Assembly (NCBI GenBank): GCA_024304875.1
Contig: JAMWZF010000051.1
Coordinates: 1-13,214 of the forward strand
Direction: 5' to 3'
DNA length: 13,214 nucleotides
Origin: Paracoccaceae bacterium
GTDB taxonomy: Bacteria > Pseudomonadota > Alphaproteobacteria > Rhodobacterales > Rhodobacteraceae
Shown here: in pieces, positions 1-5,893 of the stretch
Numbering within the stretch: position 1 is the first letter of the stretch
How the letters are laid out: each line of letters opens with the position of its first letter
Notes under the pieces: model-generated
The model's database searches: none
Told to the model about the DNA's origin: nothing
What the model saw: the letters and a program-made list of their open reading frames with translations, nothing else
Made by a program: the position numbers and the translations under genes

Positions 1-163
1 TTCCGGCGAGGATAACGCATTTGACGCTGCGGTCCTCGCGCAGGGTGTCGAGCGTTTGCTGCAGCGCGGCGAGCATCGCGTCAGACAGCGCGTTCAGCCG
101 CTCCGGCGCGTTCATCGTCAGCGTGGCGATGCCGCCCGCGTCGCTGCGCTCCAATATGCTCAT
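1..163 (-). CDS. Enoyl-CoA hydratase/isomerase (crotonase) family protein, N-terminal part only
   Basis: Partial gene; the first 54 codons lie in the window and the rest is beyond base 1. The visible protein starts MSILERSDAGGIATLTMNAP and continues with PERLNALSDAML, then a helix and VKCVILAG. This is the usual N-terminus of crotonase-fold enzymes: two short strands, the N-x-P-E-R-x-N-A-L signature at about residues 18-26, and the V-x-x-V-I-L-x-G strand leading to the first oxyanion-hole loop. The family hydrates or isomerises enoyl-CoA thioesters; the exact substrate cannot be read from this piece. The start is supported by a GGGAGG Shine-Dalgarno just upstream (minus strand). It is divergent from a thioesterase gene 58 bases away, which fits acyl-CoA metabolism. 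Family assignment is firm, substrate unknown. Confidence 0.88.
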   Translation of the reverse strand, partial: MSILERSDAGGIATLTMNAPERLNALSDAMLAALQQTLDTLREDRSVKCVILAG

Positions 164-221
164 CTTGTCCTCCCGTCTCTGCCGGGCCAACGATAGGCGA
201 CGCGGGCAGGGGAGGAAAGCG
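164..221. promoter_or_regulatory. Short divergent intergenic region with both ribosome binding sites
   Basis: These 58 bases separate the crotonase (minus) and thioesterase (plus) genes and must hold at least part of both promoters. Strong Shine-Dalgarno sequences sit at each edge: GGGAGG read on the minus strand near 171-176, and GGGGAGGAAAG at about 208-218 on the plus strand. I could not pick out convincing -35/-10 pairs. Shared control of the two genes is inferred from the short spacing only. Confidence 0.45.
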
Positions 222-650
222 ATGGACATCAAGATCGGCGCGGCGGAGATGGCGCCCTTCCTCGACGAGGTTTTCCCGCAGATCCGCGGGCAGTTCTCGA
301 TTCAAAGGCTGGATGCCGAGGCTCTGATCATGCGCCTGCACGTGGCCGATCAGCACCTGCGCCCGGGCGGCACGGTCTCGGGCCCCGCGATGTTCGCCCT
401 GGCGGACGTGGCCGCCTACGTCGCGGTGATGAGCCGGGTGGGACGCGAAGCGCTGGCGGTGACCACCAATTGTTCCATCGACTTCATGCGCAAGCCGGCG
501 GCCGGTGCGGACGTGCTTGCCAGCGCCGAGATCCTGAAGCTGGGCCGGGCGCTGGCGGTCGTGGACGTGCGGCTGGTGTCGGAGGGCGGGACCGAGCCGG
601 TGGCGCGGGCGACGCTCACCTATTCGATCCCGCCGAAGCGGCAGCCCTAA
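222..650 (+). CDS. PaaI-family hotdog-fold acyl-CoA thioesterase
   Basis: A 142-residue protein of the hotdog thioesterase superfamily, which hydrolyses acyl-CoA (often aromatic or phenylacetyl-type) to free acid and CoA in the cytosol. The key segment is HLRPGGTVSGPAMFALADVA at residues 45-64: the H-x-R-P-G-G loop followed by the hotdog helix, with D62 in the place of the usual catalytic acid. A later strand with VTTNCSIDFMRKP (about 80-92) and the C-terminal ARATLTYSIP strand match the family. Length is normal. The ATG at 222 is chosen because it has a strong GGGAGGAAAG site about 7 bases upstream and the homology begins there; an upstream in-frame ATG at 21 would read through the divergent crotonase gene. 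It probably works with that crotonase. The stop codon overlaps that of the convergent DUF1127 gene. Confidence 0.88.
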   Translation: MDIKIGAAEMAPFLDEVFPQIRGQFSIQRLDAEALIMRLHVADQHLRPGGTVSGPAMFALADVAAYVAVMSRVGREALAVTTNCSIDFMRKPAAGADVLASAEILKLGRALAVVDVRLVSEGGTEPVARATLTYSIPPKRQP

Positions 651-889
651 CGGCGCCAGTGGTCCGGGCCGTCCCAGAAGGGGCGCGTCGCCTCGGTCTC
701 GGCCATCCAGCGGGTCAGGCCGATGTCCTTGAGCATGTGGTCGTCGAGCGATCCCAGGGCGCGGCGGGTGCGCCGGCGCTCGCTCCATGTCACCAGCAGC
801 ACCACGAGGCGCAGACCGAGCGTGGAGGCCGGGGTGAGCGGCCGGTTCGCGAGGAACTGGAGTGCGCTGGGTGCGGAGTGCTGTGCCAT
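647..889 (-). CDS. DUF1127 (YjiS-like) small protein
   Basis: An 80-residue protein with the DUF1127 signature in its middle: an arginine-rich stretch (ERRRTRRAL, 37-45) followed by LGSLDDHMLKDIGLTR at 45-60. The N-terminal half has a hydrophobic segment (about 24-35), and the C-terminus is WDGPDHWRR. In alphaproteobacteria DUF1127 proteins are small, basic and often stress-related; CcaF1 of Rhodobacter sphaeroides binds RNA and affects RNA processing. A similar role here is inferred from the family only. The start has AAAGGA about 7 bases upstream. The gene is divergent from the MocR regulator gene across 95 bases, so it is a good candidate target of that regulator. Its TAG stop interlocks with the TAA of the convergent thioesterase gene. 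Confidence 0.9.
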   Translation of the reverse strand: MAQHSAPSALQFLANRPLTPASTLGLRLVVLLVTWSERRRTRRALGSLDDHMLKDIGLTRWMAETEATRPFWDGPDHWRR

Positions 890-984
890 GGAGAAATCCT
901 TTCAATTGTATTGACACAAAAGGGCGTGTTTGCCACGCTAGAGTGATACAATGCGTCCAAGGCCGCCGCACGAGAAAGATTGTG
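890..984. promoter_or_regulatory. Divergent DUF1127/mocR control region with ATACAA-type repeats
   Basis: An AT-richer spacer between DUF1127 (minus) and the MocR gene (plus). It contains TTGACA at 911-916, a perfect -35 hexamer for the plus strand, but no good -10 at 17-18 bases, so the mocR promoter is only tentative. Three copies of one hexamer are visible: TTGTAT (906-911, inverted), ATACAA (946-951), and ATACAA (989-994) just inside the mocR reading frame. The second and third are both GATACAA and start 43 bases apart; the first and second are 40 bases apart. MocR proteins such as GabR bind paired direct repeats with a spacer of several turns. The first copy overlaps the TTGACA, so bound regulator could block transcription. 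Confidence 0.5.
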
Positions 985-2385
985 ATGGATACAAATTGGT
1001 CTCCGAACCTGTCCTCCTTCGACGGGCCCAAGTACAAGGCCCTCGCCGCCGCCCTGCGGGACGGGGTGCAGCAGGGGGCCCTGCCGCCGGGGATGAAGGT
1101 TCCGCCGGTCCGTGACCTTGCCTATACCCTGGGCATCACTCCCGGCACCGTCGCGCGGGCCTACTCGATCCTGACCGATGCCGGTGTGCTCGAGGCGACG
1201 GTCGGGCGGGGCACCTTCGTCGCCGGAGCGCGGGCGGTGCGGGAGCCGGACCCGATCGAGATCGATTCGGCGCCGCATGGCTCGGAAGGCCGCGAGGCGA
1301 CGCTGGTGTCGCCGGCTCTGCCGAACATGGGCCAGACGGGGCTGATCAAGCGGCTCATGGCCGAGGTGGCGGAGGATCCGCCGTCGGGGCTGATGCACTA
1401 TCCGTCCCGCGCCGCGTTCCGACCCGCCCGCGATGCGGTGATCGGCTGGCTTGCCGGAACGCCGCTCGGGCCGGTCGGGCAGGAGGACGTGGTCCTGTCC
1501 CACGGGGGGCAGAACGGCATTTGCCTTGCGCTTCAGAGCGTGCTTTCCGGCCCCCGCCCAGTGGTCCTGATCGAGGAGCTGGCCTATCCCGGTTTCCGCC
1601 GCGCGGCCGAACTGATGCGCGCCGAGGTGGTGACGGTGCCAATGGACGGCGAGGGGATCATCCCCGAGGCTCTTGAAGAGATCGCCCGGAACCGCGGAGC
1701 ACAGCTCCTTTGTACGTCTCCCGAGGTCCAGAACCCGACCAATACATTCACGCCGGAACCCCGCCGCAGGGCCATCGCCGAGGTCTGCCTGCGCCTTGGC
1801 GTCCAGATCATCGAGGACGATTGTTACAGGATGGGCTTGTCCGGCGCGGCCACCTATCGCAAGATTGTACCCGATATCGGTTGGTACATTTCATCGGTCT
1901 CCAAGACGATCACTCCGGCCCTGCGCATCGGCTTCGTCATCGCGCCCCGGGGGCAGGCGCCGGTCCTGCGCAGGGCGGCGGAACACGGGTTCTTCGGCAT
2001 CGCGACGCCTCTGGCTGACCTGACCGCCAAGCTGCTGGTTCACCCCGACCTTGGCCGGATCAACCTGGCGATCGGGCAGGAGATGGCCCGCTACATCGGC
2101 TGCATGGGCAAGGTCCTTGGCCCGCGAGGCCTGGTCTGGCGACCCGAGGTGCCCTTCGGTTGGCTGATGCTGCCCGACGGCTGGCGCGCATCGGCCTATT
2201 GCCAGGCAGCGGCGAGCGCGGGCATCCGCATCCGCTCGGCCGAGGATTTCGCGCCGCGGGACGCCAACACGCCGCATGCGGTGCGCATCGCGGTGAATGC
2301 GCAGATGCGGCTCGAGGACTTCGAGGCGGCGATGCTCACCCTGCGGAGCCTTCTGGATAACCCGCCCGAGCGGATCGGGGTCTGA
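985..2385 (+). CDS. MocR-family transcriptional regulator (GntR wHTH + aminotransferase-like domain)
   Basis: A 466-residue protein with an N-terminal GntR winged helix (about 15-80; LPPGMKVPPVRDLAYTLGIT, then VARAYSILTDAGVLEATVGR) and a C-terminal fold-type I aminotransferase domain (about 110-455). Cofactor-site residues are present: QNPTN at 249-253, the EDD motif at 277-279, and the PLP-binding lysine K307 in SVSKTITPALRIG. MocR regulators sense PLP or an amino-acid-like ligand and commonly control a neighbouring divergent gene and themselves; here the neighbour is DUF1127. The ATG at 985 is chosen because the GntR domain begins soon after it and GAGAAAG lies 6 bases upstream; the in-frame ATG at 862 would start inside the divergent gene. 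Length is typical. The ligand cannot be read from the sequence. An ATACAA repeat covers codons 2-4, suggesting autoregulation. Confidence 0.92.
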   Translation: MDTNWSPNLSSFDGPKYKALAAALRDGVQQGALPPGMKVPPVRDLAYTLGITPGTVARAYSILTDAGVLEATVGRGTFVAGARAVREPDPIEIDSAPHGSEGREATLVSPALPNMGQTGLIKRLMAEVAEDPPSGLMHYPSRAAFRPARDAVIGWLAGTPLGPVGQEDVVLSHGGQNGICLALQSVLSGPRPVVLIEELAYPGFRRAAELMRAEVVTVPMDGEGIIPEALEEIARNRGAQLLCTSPEVQNPTNTFTPEPRRRAIAEVCLRLGVQIIEDDCYRMGLSGAATYRKIVPDIGWYISSVSKTITPALRIGFVIAPRGQAPVLRRAAEHGFFGIATPLADLTAKLLVHPDLGRINLAIGQEMARYIGCMGKVLGPRGLVWRPEVPFGWLMLPDGWRASAYCQAAASAGIRIRSAEDFAPRDANTPHAVRIAVNAQMRLEDFEAAMLTLRSLLDNPPERIGV

Positions 2386-2397
2386 GGGGGAGGGAAG

Positions 2398-2413
2398 CGG
2401 CCCGGAAAGGCCG
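2398..2413 (+). terminator. Weak hairpin after mocR
   Basis: CGGCC (2398-2402) pairs with GGCCG (2409-2413) around a CGGAAA loop, 12 bases after the mocR stop. There is no T-run downstream, so it is at best a weak terminator before the rplM promoter region. Confidence 0.25.
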
Positions 2414-2485
2414 TCCTGCGTGGGGTAAAATAATACCGTAATTGCAAGCCATTGAAATATGATGGTTTTACGGATCGAAAACCTA

Positions 2486-2514
2486 TTGACCGCGTCCCGG
2501 GTGCTCATTAGAGA
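2486..2514 (+). promoter_or_regulatory. Likely housekeeping promoter of rplM-rpsI
   Basis: TTGACC (2486-2491) is followed after exactly 17 bases by TAGAGA (2509-2514), a good sigma-70-type pair for an alphaproteobacterium. Transcription would start near 2521, giving a leader of about 38 bases before the rplM ATG. The 60 bases upstream (2425-2485) are unusually AT-rich for this window, resembling an UP element, and include the inverted pair CCGTAA (2436-2441) / TTACGG (2468-2473). No long structured leader is visible. Confidence 0.6.
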
Positions 2515-2558
2515 CCGCCCATCGAACGACATACCTCCCCCTCAAGGGCACCAGACAC

Positions 2559-3029
2559 ATGAAAACCTTTACCGCGACCCCTGCGGACATCGACAAGAAG
2601 TGGATCGTGATCGACGCCGAAGGCGTGATCCTCGGTCGTCTTGCCTCGATCGTCGCCGCGCGCCTGCGTGGCAAGCACAAACCCACCTTCACGCCGCACA
2701 TGGACATGGGTGACAACGTCATCGTCATCAATGCCGACAAGGTCCAGCTGACCGGCAACAAGCGGATGAAGCCGAACTACTGGCACACCGGCCACCCGGG
2801 CGGCATCAAGTCCCGCACCACCGGCCAGATCCTCGAAGGCGATCACCCCGAGCGGGTCGTCATGCAGGCGGTCAAGCGGATGCTGCCGCACAACCGGCTG
2901 TCGCGCCGCCAGATGACCCACCTGCGGGTCTTCGCGGGCGCCGAGCACGGCATGGACGCCCAGAAACCGGAAGTCCTGGACGTGAAGTCCATGAACTCCA
3001 AGAACACGCGCACGAATGCGGGGGCCTGA
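2559..3029 (+). CDS. rplM: 50S ribosomal protein L13
   Basis: A 156-residue L13 protein, an early-assembling component of the large ribosomal subunit. The start MKTFTATPADIDKKW and the segment IDAEGVILGRLASIVA are characteristic of the alphaproteobacterial form. Later family blocks are DNVIVINADKVQLTGNK (about 49-65), YWHTGHPGGIKSRT (about 72-85), and RMLPHNRLSRRQMTHLRVF (about 108-126) followed by AGAEH. Full length. The ATG at 2559 matches the conserved start; only a modest AAGGG lies about 11 bases upstream. It is the first gene of the rplM-rpsI operon, with rpsI starting 5 bases after its stop, so the two are co-transcribed and probably translationally coupled. In E. coli this operon is autoregulated by its product; no such site is evident here. 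Confidence 0.98.
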   Translation: MKTFTATPADIDKKWIVIDAEGVILGRLASIVAARLRGKHKPTFTPHMDMGDNVIVINADKVQLTGNKRMKPNYWHTGHPGGIKSRTTGQILEGDHPERVVMQAVKRMLPHNRLSRRQMTHLRVFAGAEHGMDAQKPEVLDVKSMNSKNTRTNAGA

Positions 3030-3034
3030 TACAG

Positions 3035-3532
3035 ATGGCTGAACAAGTTACCTCTCTCGACGAGCTGGCCAAGGCCGTCACCGACGACATCGGCGCCGTC
3101 CAGGGCACCGAGACGCTTGCCCCGCGCGAGCCCGTCCGGGACGAGCTCGGCCGCTCCTATGCCACCGGCAAGCGCAAGGACGCGGTCGCCCGCGTCTGGA
3201 TCAAGCCGGGCTCCGGCAAGGTCACCGTCAACGGCAAGGACCAGCAGGTCTACTTCGCCCGTCCGGTGCTGCAGATGATCCTGCGCCAGCCCTTCCAGGT
3301 GGCCGGCGTCGACGGCCAGTTCGACGTGATGTGCACCGTCGCCGGCGGCGGCCTTTCCGGCCAGGCCGGCGCGGTCAAGCACGGCATCTCCAAGGCGTTG
3401 CAGCTCTACGATCCGTCCCTGCGGGGCGCGCTCAAGGCCGCCGGCTTCCTCACCCGCGACAGCCGCGTGGTCGAGCGCAAGAAGTACGGCCGCGCCAAGG
3501 CCCGGAAGAGCTTCCAGTTCTCCAAGCGCTGA
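3035..3532 (+). CDS. rpsI: 30S ribosomal protein S9
   Basis: A 165-residue S9 protein of the small ribosomal subunit. The S9 core begins near residue 45 with SYATGKRKDAVARVWIKPGS and includes the VNGKDQQVYF strand, the GGGLSGQAGAVKHGISKAL block, and the basic tail RKKYGRAKARKSFQFSKR, whose end reaches the ribosomal P-site tRNA in known structures. The first ~40 residues are an acidic extension absent from the ~130-residue E. coli protein; such an extension is usual in alphaproteobacteria. The ATG at 3035 follows the rplM stop after 5 bases, and no strong independent ribosome binding site is seen, which fits coupling to rplM. A strong terminator follows the stop. Confidence 0.98.
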   Translation: MAEQVTSLDELAKAVTDDIGAVQGTETLAPREPVRDELGRSYATGKRKDAVARVWIKPGSGKVTVNGKDQQVYFARPVLQMILRQPFQVAGVDGQFDVMCTVAGGGLSGQAGAVKHGISKALQLYDPSLRGALKAAGFLTRDSRVVERKKYGRAKARKSFQFSKR

Positions 3533-3555
3533 GCCGCTTTTCGCCGAACATCAGG

Positions 3556-3582
3556 GGGCGGTCCTTCGGGGCCGCCCTTTTT
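3556..3582 (+). terminator. Intrinsic terminator of rplM-rpsI
   Basis: GGGCGGTCC (3556-3564) pairs fully with GGGCCGCCC (3569-3577), one pair being G-U, around a TTCG tetraloop, and is followed directly by a run of five T (3578-3582). A nine-pair stem capped by UUCG plus a U-tract is a textbook Rho-independent terminator. It separates the ribosomal operon from the Hcp-like gene. Confidence 0.92.
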
Positions 3583-3641
3583 CTTTGGCGGCGCGCGCCG
3601 TGCGGGTTACCCTTGCGTCATTTCAAACCAAGGAGTTGCCG

Positions 3642-4088
3642 ATGCCCGATCATGTCCCCCGGTACGATTTCATGAATTCCTGGCCGACCAAGAACGCGAT
3701 GGCCGGCGACGAGACCGCCCACTTCACCATCAAGCTCCAGGATGCCACTGTCGGCAGGGCCCGGGCCATGACCGAGGGCACGGGGGCCTTCGGCGTCGTC
3801 CGGCCGGGAAGCCCGGTCGTCGGCCACGAACTGACCCATACCGTTCAGCCGCCGCCTCGCACCGCGGCGCAGCCCCAGAAAGAGGTCGCCTTCGTCTTTC
3901 ACAAGATCACCTGGGATCTCGGCCCCGGCCTGCCCCCCGACATCGCGCTCAGGACCCGAAGTGGCCAGCTCGTCCAGGTCATAGCCAAGGGGCGCACGGC
4001 GATCGAGGGTCGGCTGAAGTCCGTCGCCCGGCACGGACACAGCGGCGAGGACTGGACCGTGACGCTGACGGGCGTGCGTCGGCTCTGA
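3642..4088 (+). CDS. Uncharacterised protein resembling the C-terminal half of Hcp (T6SS tube protein family)
   Basis: A 148-residue protein without a signal peptide or membrane segment. Two strands resemble the C-terminal half of Hcp tube proteins: AHFTIKLQDATV (26-37), like the F-x-x-K-L-x-N-A-x-I strand, and EVAFVFHKITWD (81-92), like the K-I-T-W strand that normally ends Hcp. The N-terminal half of Hcp is missing, and about 55 further residues follow KITW. Between the two strands is an HELTH motif (62-66), seen in zinc peptidases and DUF4157 proteins, then a Pro/Gln-rich stretch (69-79). The start at 3642 has a clear AAGGAG 6 bases upstream; a longer in-frame start at 3585 lies next to the rpsI terminator and lacks support. 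The gene stands alone with no other secretion genes nearby. The Hcp relationship is judged by eye from remembered motifs and is tentative. Confidence 0.85.
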   Translation: MPDHVPRYDFMNSWPTKNAMAGDETAHFTIKLQDATVGRARAMTEGTGAFGVVRPGSPVVGHELTHTVQPPPRTAAQPQKEVAFVFHKITWDLGPGLPPDIALRTRSGQLVQVIAKGRTAIEGRLKSVARHGHSGEDWTVTLTGVRRL

Positions 4089-4102
4089 TGTCGCCCACCT
4101 GA

Positions 4103-4136
4103 GCCCGCGAAACGGGCGTCTGCCCGCTTTGCGGGC
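4103..4136 (+). terminator. Tandem GC hairpins after the Hcp-like gene
   Basis: Two adjacent hairpins with nearly identical arms: GCCCG-CGAAA-CGGGC (4103-4117) and GCCCGC-TTT-GCGGGC (4122-4136). The outer arms, GCCCGC at 4103-4108 and GCGGGC at 4131-4136, can also pair, so alternative structures are possible. No U-tract follows. They probably end or stabilise the upstream transcript and insulate the pot operon. Confidence 0.4.
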
Positions 4137-4166
4137 GGCGGGGGCCGCGGATCGCCGGATTTGCCG

Positions 4167-4196
4167 TTGCACTTCCCTGCCAATCGCCTCTAGCTA
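4167..4196 (+). promoter_or_regulatory. Possible promoter of potBCA
   Basis: TTGCAC (4167-4172) is followed after 18 bases by TAGCTA (4191-4196), or after 17 by CTAGCT. This lies about 30 bases upstream of the potB GTG, with a GGGGGA ribosome binding site at 4216-4221 between. The match is moderate and the call rests on position as much as on sequence. Confidence 0.35.
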
Positions 4197-4226
4197 AACC
4201 CCGGACCGAACGGACGGGGGACAGGC

Positions 4227-5093
4227 GTGGCAGGCGAGCAAGGGCTCTCAGCGGACAGCAAGGCCGGGCTTTCCCTTGTCGCCGCTCCCTTCGCCTATGC
4301 CATCGTTCTCCTCGCCCTGCCGATCGGCGCGATCATCCTGTTCTCCTTCTGGACACAGGATTTCATCACGATCGACACCACGTTCACGCTGGACAACTAC
4401 CGAGAGGCTCTGGGGGGCCAGATCTACCGCACGCTGCTCGGGCGGTCGGTCATCATCGCGCTCTCGGTGACGGTGGTCACGGTCGTCCTGGCCTTCCCGA
4501 TCGCCTATTTCGTCAGCTTCCACGTCAAGCCGAGCCAGAAGAGCATCTGGCTGTTCCTCATCACCATCCCGTTCTGGACCAGCTACCTGATCCGGGTGTT
4601 CCTGTGGAAGGTGATCCTCGGCTTCAACGGCGTGGTGAACTCGGGTCTCATGGGGCTGGGGATCATCGACGAGCCGGTGACCTTCATCCTCTACAACGCC
4701 AACGCGGTGGTCATCACCCTGGCGCATGCCTTCGCGCCCTTCGCGATCCTGCCGATCTTCGTCGCGCTGGAGAAGATCGACCGCTCGCTGCTCGAGGCCT
4801 CCCAGGACCTCGGCGAGACGCGCATCCGCACCTTCTTTCGCGTGACCCTGCCGCTGGCGATGCCGGGGGTGGTGGGGGCGACGCTGATCGTCTTCATCCC
4901 CACCATCGGGGACTACGTCACGCCCGAACTGGTCGGCGGCCCGAGCGGCACGATGATCGCCACCATGATCCAGACCCAGTTCCTGCGCCTCAACAATGCG
5001 CCCCTCGGCGCGGCGCTGGCGATCCTCGCCATGGCTTCGGTCACGGCGATCAGCCTGGCCTTCATCTGGCTGAACCGCAGGTGGCTCAGATGA
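4227..5093 (+). CDS. potB: Spermidine/putrescine-type ABC transporter permease (PotB/PotH family)
   Basis: A 288-residue inner-membrane permease with about six hydrophobic segments (roughly 18-40, 73-98, 107-130, 160-181, 216-233, 263-284). The cytoplasmic EAA loop that docks on the ATPase is clear: EASQDLGETRIRTFF at 190-204, then LPLAMPG to 214. Blocks such as IPFWTSYLIRVFLWK (114-128) and the PTIGDY-x-x-PELVGG segment (225-238) are typical of PotB/PotH, which with PotC and PotA import polyamines or similar cationic substrates. The start is GTG with GGGGGA five bases upstream; no ATG lies near the N-terminus. Its TGA overlaps the potC ATG (ATGA). The true substrate is not proved, as the family also carries other amines and opines, and the binding protein is not in the window. 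Confidence 0.92.
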   Translation: MAGEQGLSADSKAGLSLVAAPFAYAIVLLALPIGAIILFSFWTQDFITIDTTFTLDNYREALGGQIYRTLLGRSVIIALSVTVVTVVLAFPIAYFVSFHVKPSQKSIWLFLITIPFWTSYLIRVFLWKVILGFNGVVNSGLMGLGIIDEPVTFILYNANAVVITLAHAFAPFAILPIFVALEKIDRSLLEASQDLGETRIRTFFRVTLPLAMPGVVGATLIVFIPTIGDYVTPELVGGPSGTMIATMIQTQFLRLNNAPLGAALAILAMASVTAISLAFIWLNRRWLR

Positions 5094-5893
5094 ACCCGCT
5101 GCGCATCTACGCCATCGCCTACCTGATCTTTCTCTATGCGCCGATCCTGCTGCTGCCGGTCTTCGCCTTCAACGACGGACAGATCATCGCCTTCCCGCTG
5201 CAGGGCTTCTCGACCCGCTGGTTCGCCGAGCTCTGGACGCTGTCGGCCCTGCACGACGCGGTCGGCAATTCCCTGATGATCGCCGTCTGCTCGGCCATCT
5301 TCGCCACCGTCCTCGGCATCTGCGCGGCGCGGGCGGGGGCACGGCACAAGTGGCCGCTGAAGGGGCCTATGCTGTCCTTCATCATGCTGCCGCTGGTGCT
5401 GCCCGAGATCATCGTGGCCGTCTCGCTCCTGATCGTCTTCGTGCAGGTCCTCGGCCTCGGCCTGTCGAACTGGACGATCATCGCGGCGCATACGCTGATC
5501 TGCATGCCCTTCTCGATCGCCATCCTGAACGGCGCCTTCGGCAACCTCGACCCCTCGATGGAAGAGGCGGCGATGGACCTGGGCGAGACACGGTGGGGCG
5601 CGTTCCGCAAGGTGACGCTGCCGCTGGTGGTGCCGGGGATCATCTCGTCCCTGCTGATCTCCTTCACGATCAGCCTCGACGAATTCATCATCGCTTTCTT
5701 CCTGTCGGGGGCGAACCCGACCATGCCGGTCTACATCTGGGGGATGCTGCGCTTTCCGGCCCAGCTGCCCGCCGTCATGGCGCTGGGGACGATCCTGGTG
5801 ACGCTGTCGATCTGCCTGCTCGTCATCGCCGAATATTTCCGCCGCCGGGGCCTCGCCCGGGCCGGCCTCAAGGATACCGGAGGGTTCCTGTGA
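5090..5893 (+). CDS. potC: Spermidine/putrescine-type ABC transporter permease (PotC/PotI family)
   Basis: A 267-residue permease that pairs with PotB to form the membrane channel. Six hydrophobic segments are visible (about 6-26, 61-80, 96-121, 128-149, 185-205, 226-249). The ATPase-contacting EAA loop is EEAAMDLGETRWGAFRKV at 158-175, then LPLVVPG to 183. The segments PVFAFNDGQ (23-31) and FTISLDEFIIAFFLSG (192-207) are hallmarks of PotC/PotI. The ATG lies in the ATGA overlap with potB and the TGA in the GTGA overlap with potA, so translation of the three genes is coupled. Length and motif order are normal. Function in polyamine-type uptake follows from the family; the substrate is not established. 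Confidence 0.93.
   Translation: MNPLRIYAIAYLIFLYAPILLLPVFAFNDGQIIAFPLQGFSTRWFAELWTLSALHDAVGNSLMIAVCSAIFATVLGICAARAGARHKWPLKGPMLSFIMLPLVLPEIIVAVSLLIVFVQVLGLGLSNWTIIAAHTLICMPFSIAILNGAFGNLDPSMEEAAMDLGETRWGAFRKVTLPLVVPGIISSLLISFTISLDEFIIAFFLSGANPTMPVYIWGMLRFPAQLPAVMALGTILVTLSICLLVIAEYFRRRGLARAGLKDTGGFL

Noticed and set aside
862..984. Longer N-terminus for the MocR protein
   Set aside because: It would begin inside the divergent DUF1127 gene and cover the promoter-like spacer; the GntR domain starts after the ATG at 985.
81..1037. A 318-codon minus-strand open frame over the thioesterase, DUF1127 and mocR start
   Set aside because: It is rich in R, H, P and A with no family features and overlaps three recognised genes.
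3642..4088. Part of a type VI secretion or contractile injection locus
   Set aside because: No sheath, VgrG, baseplate or ClpV-like gene is present in the window; only one protein has a possible Hcp-like segment.
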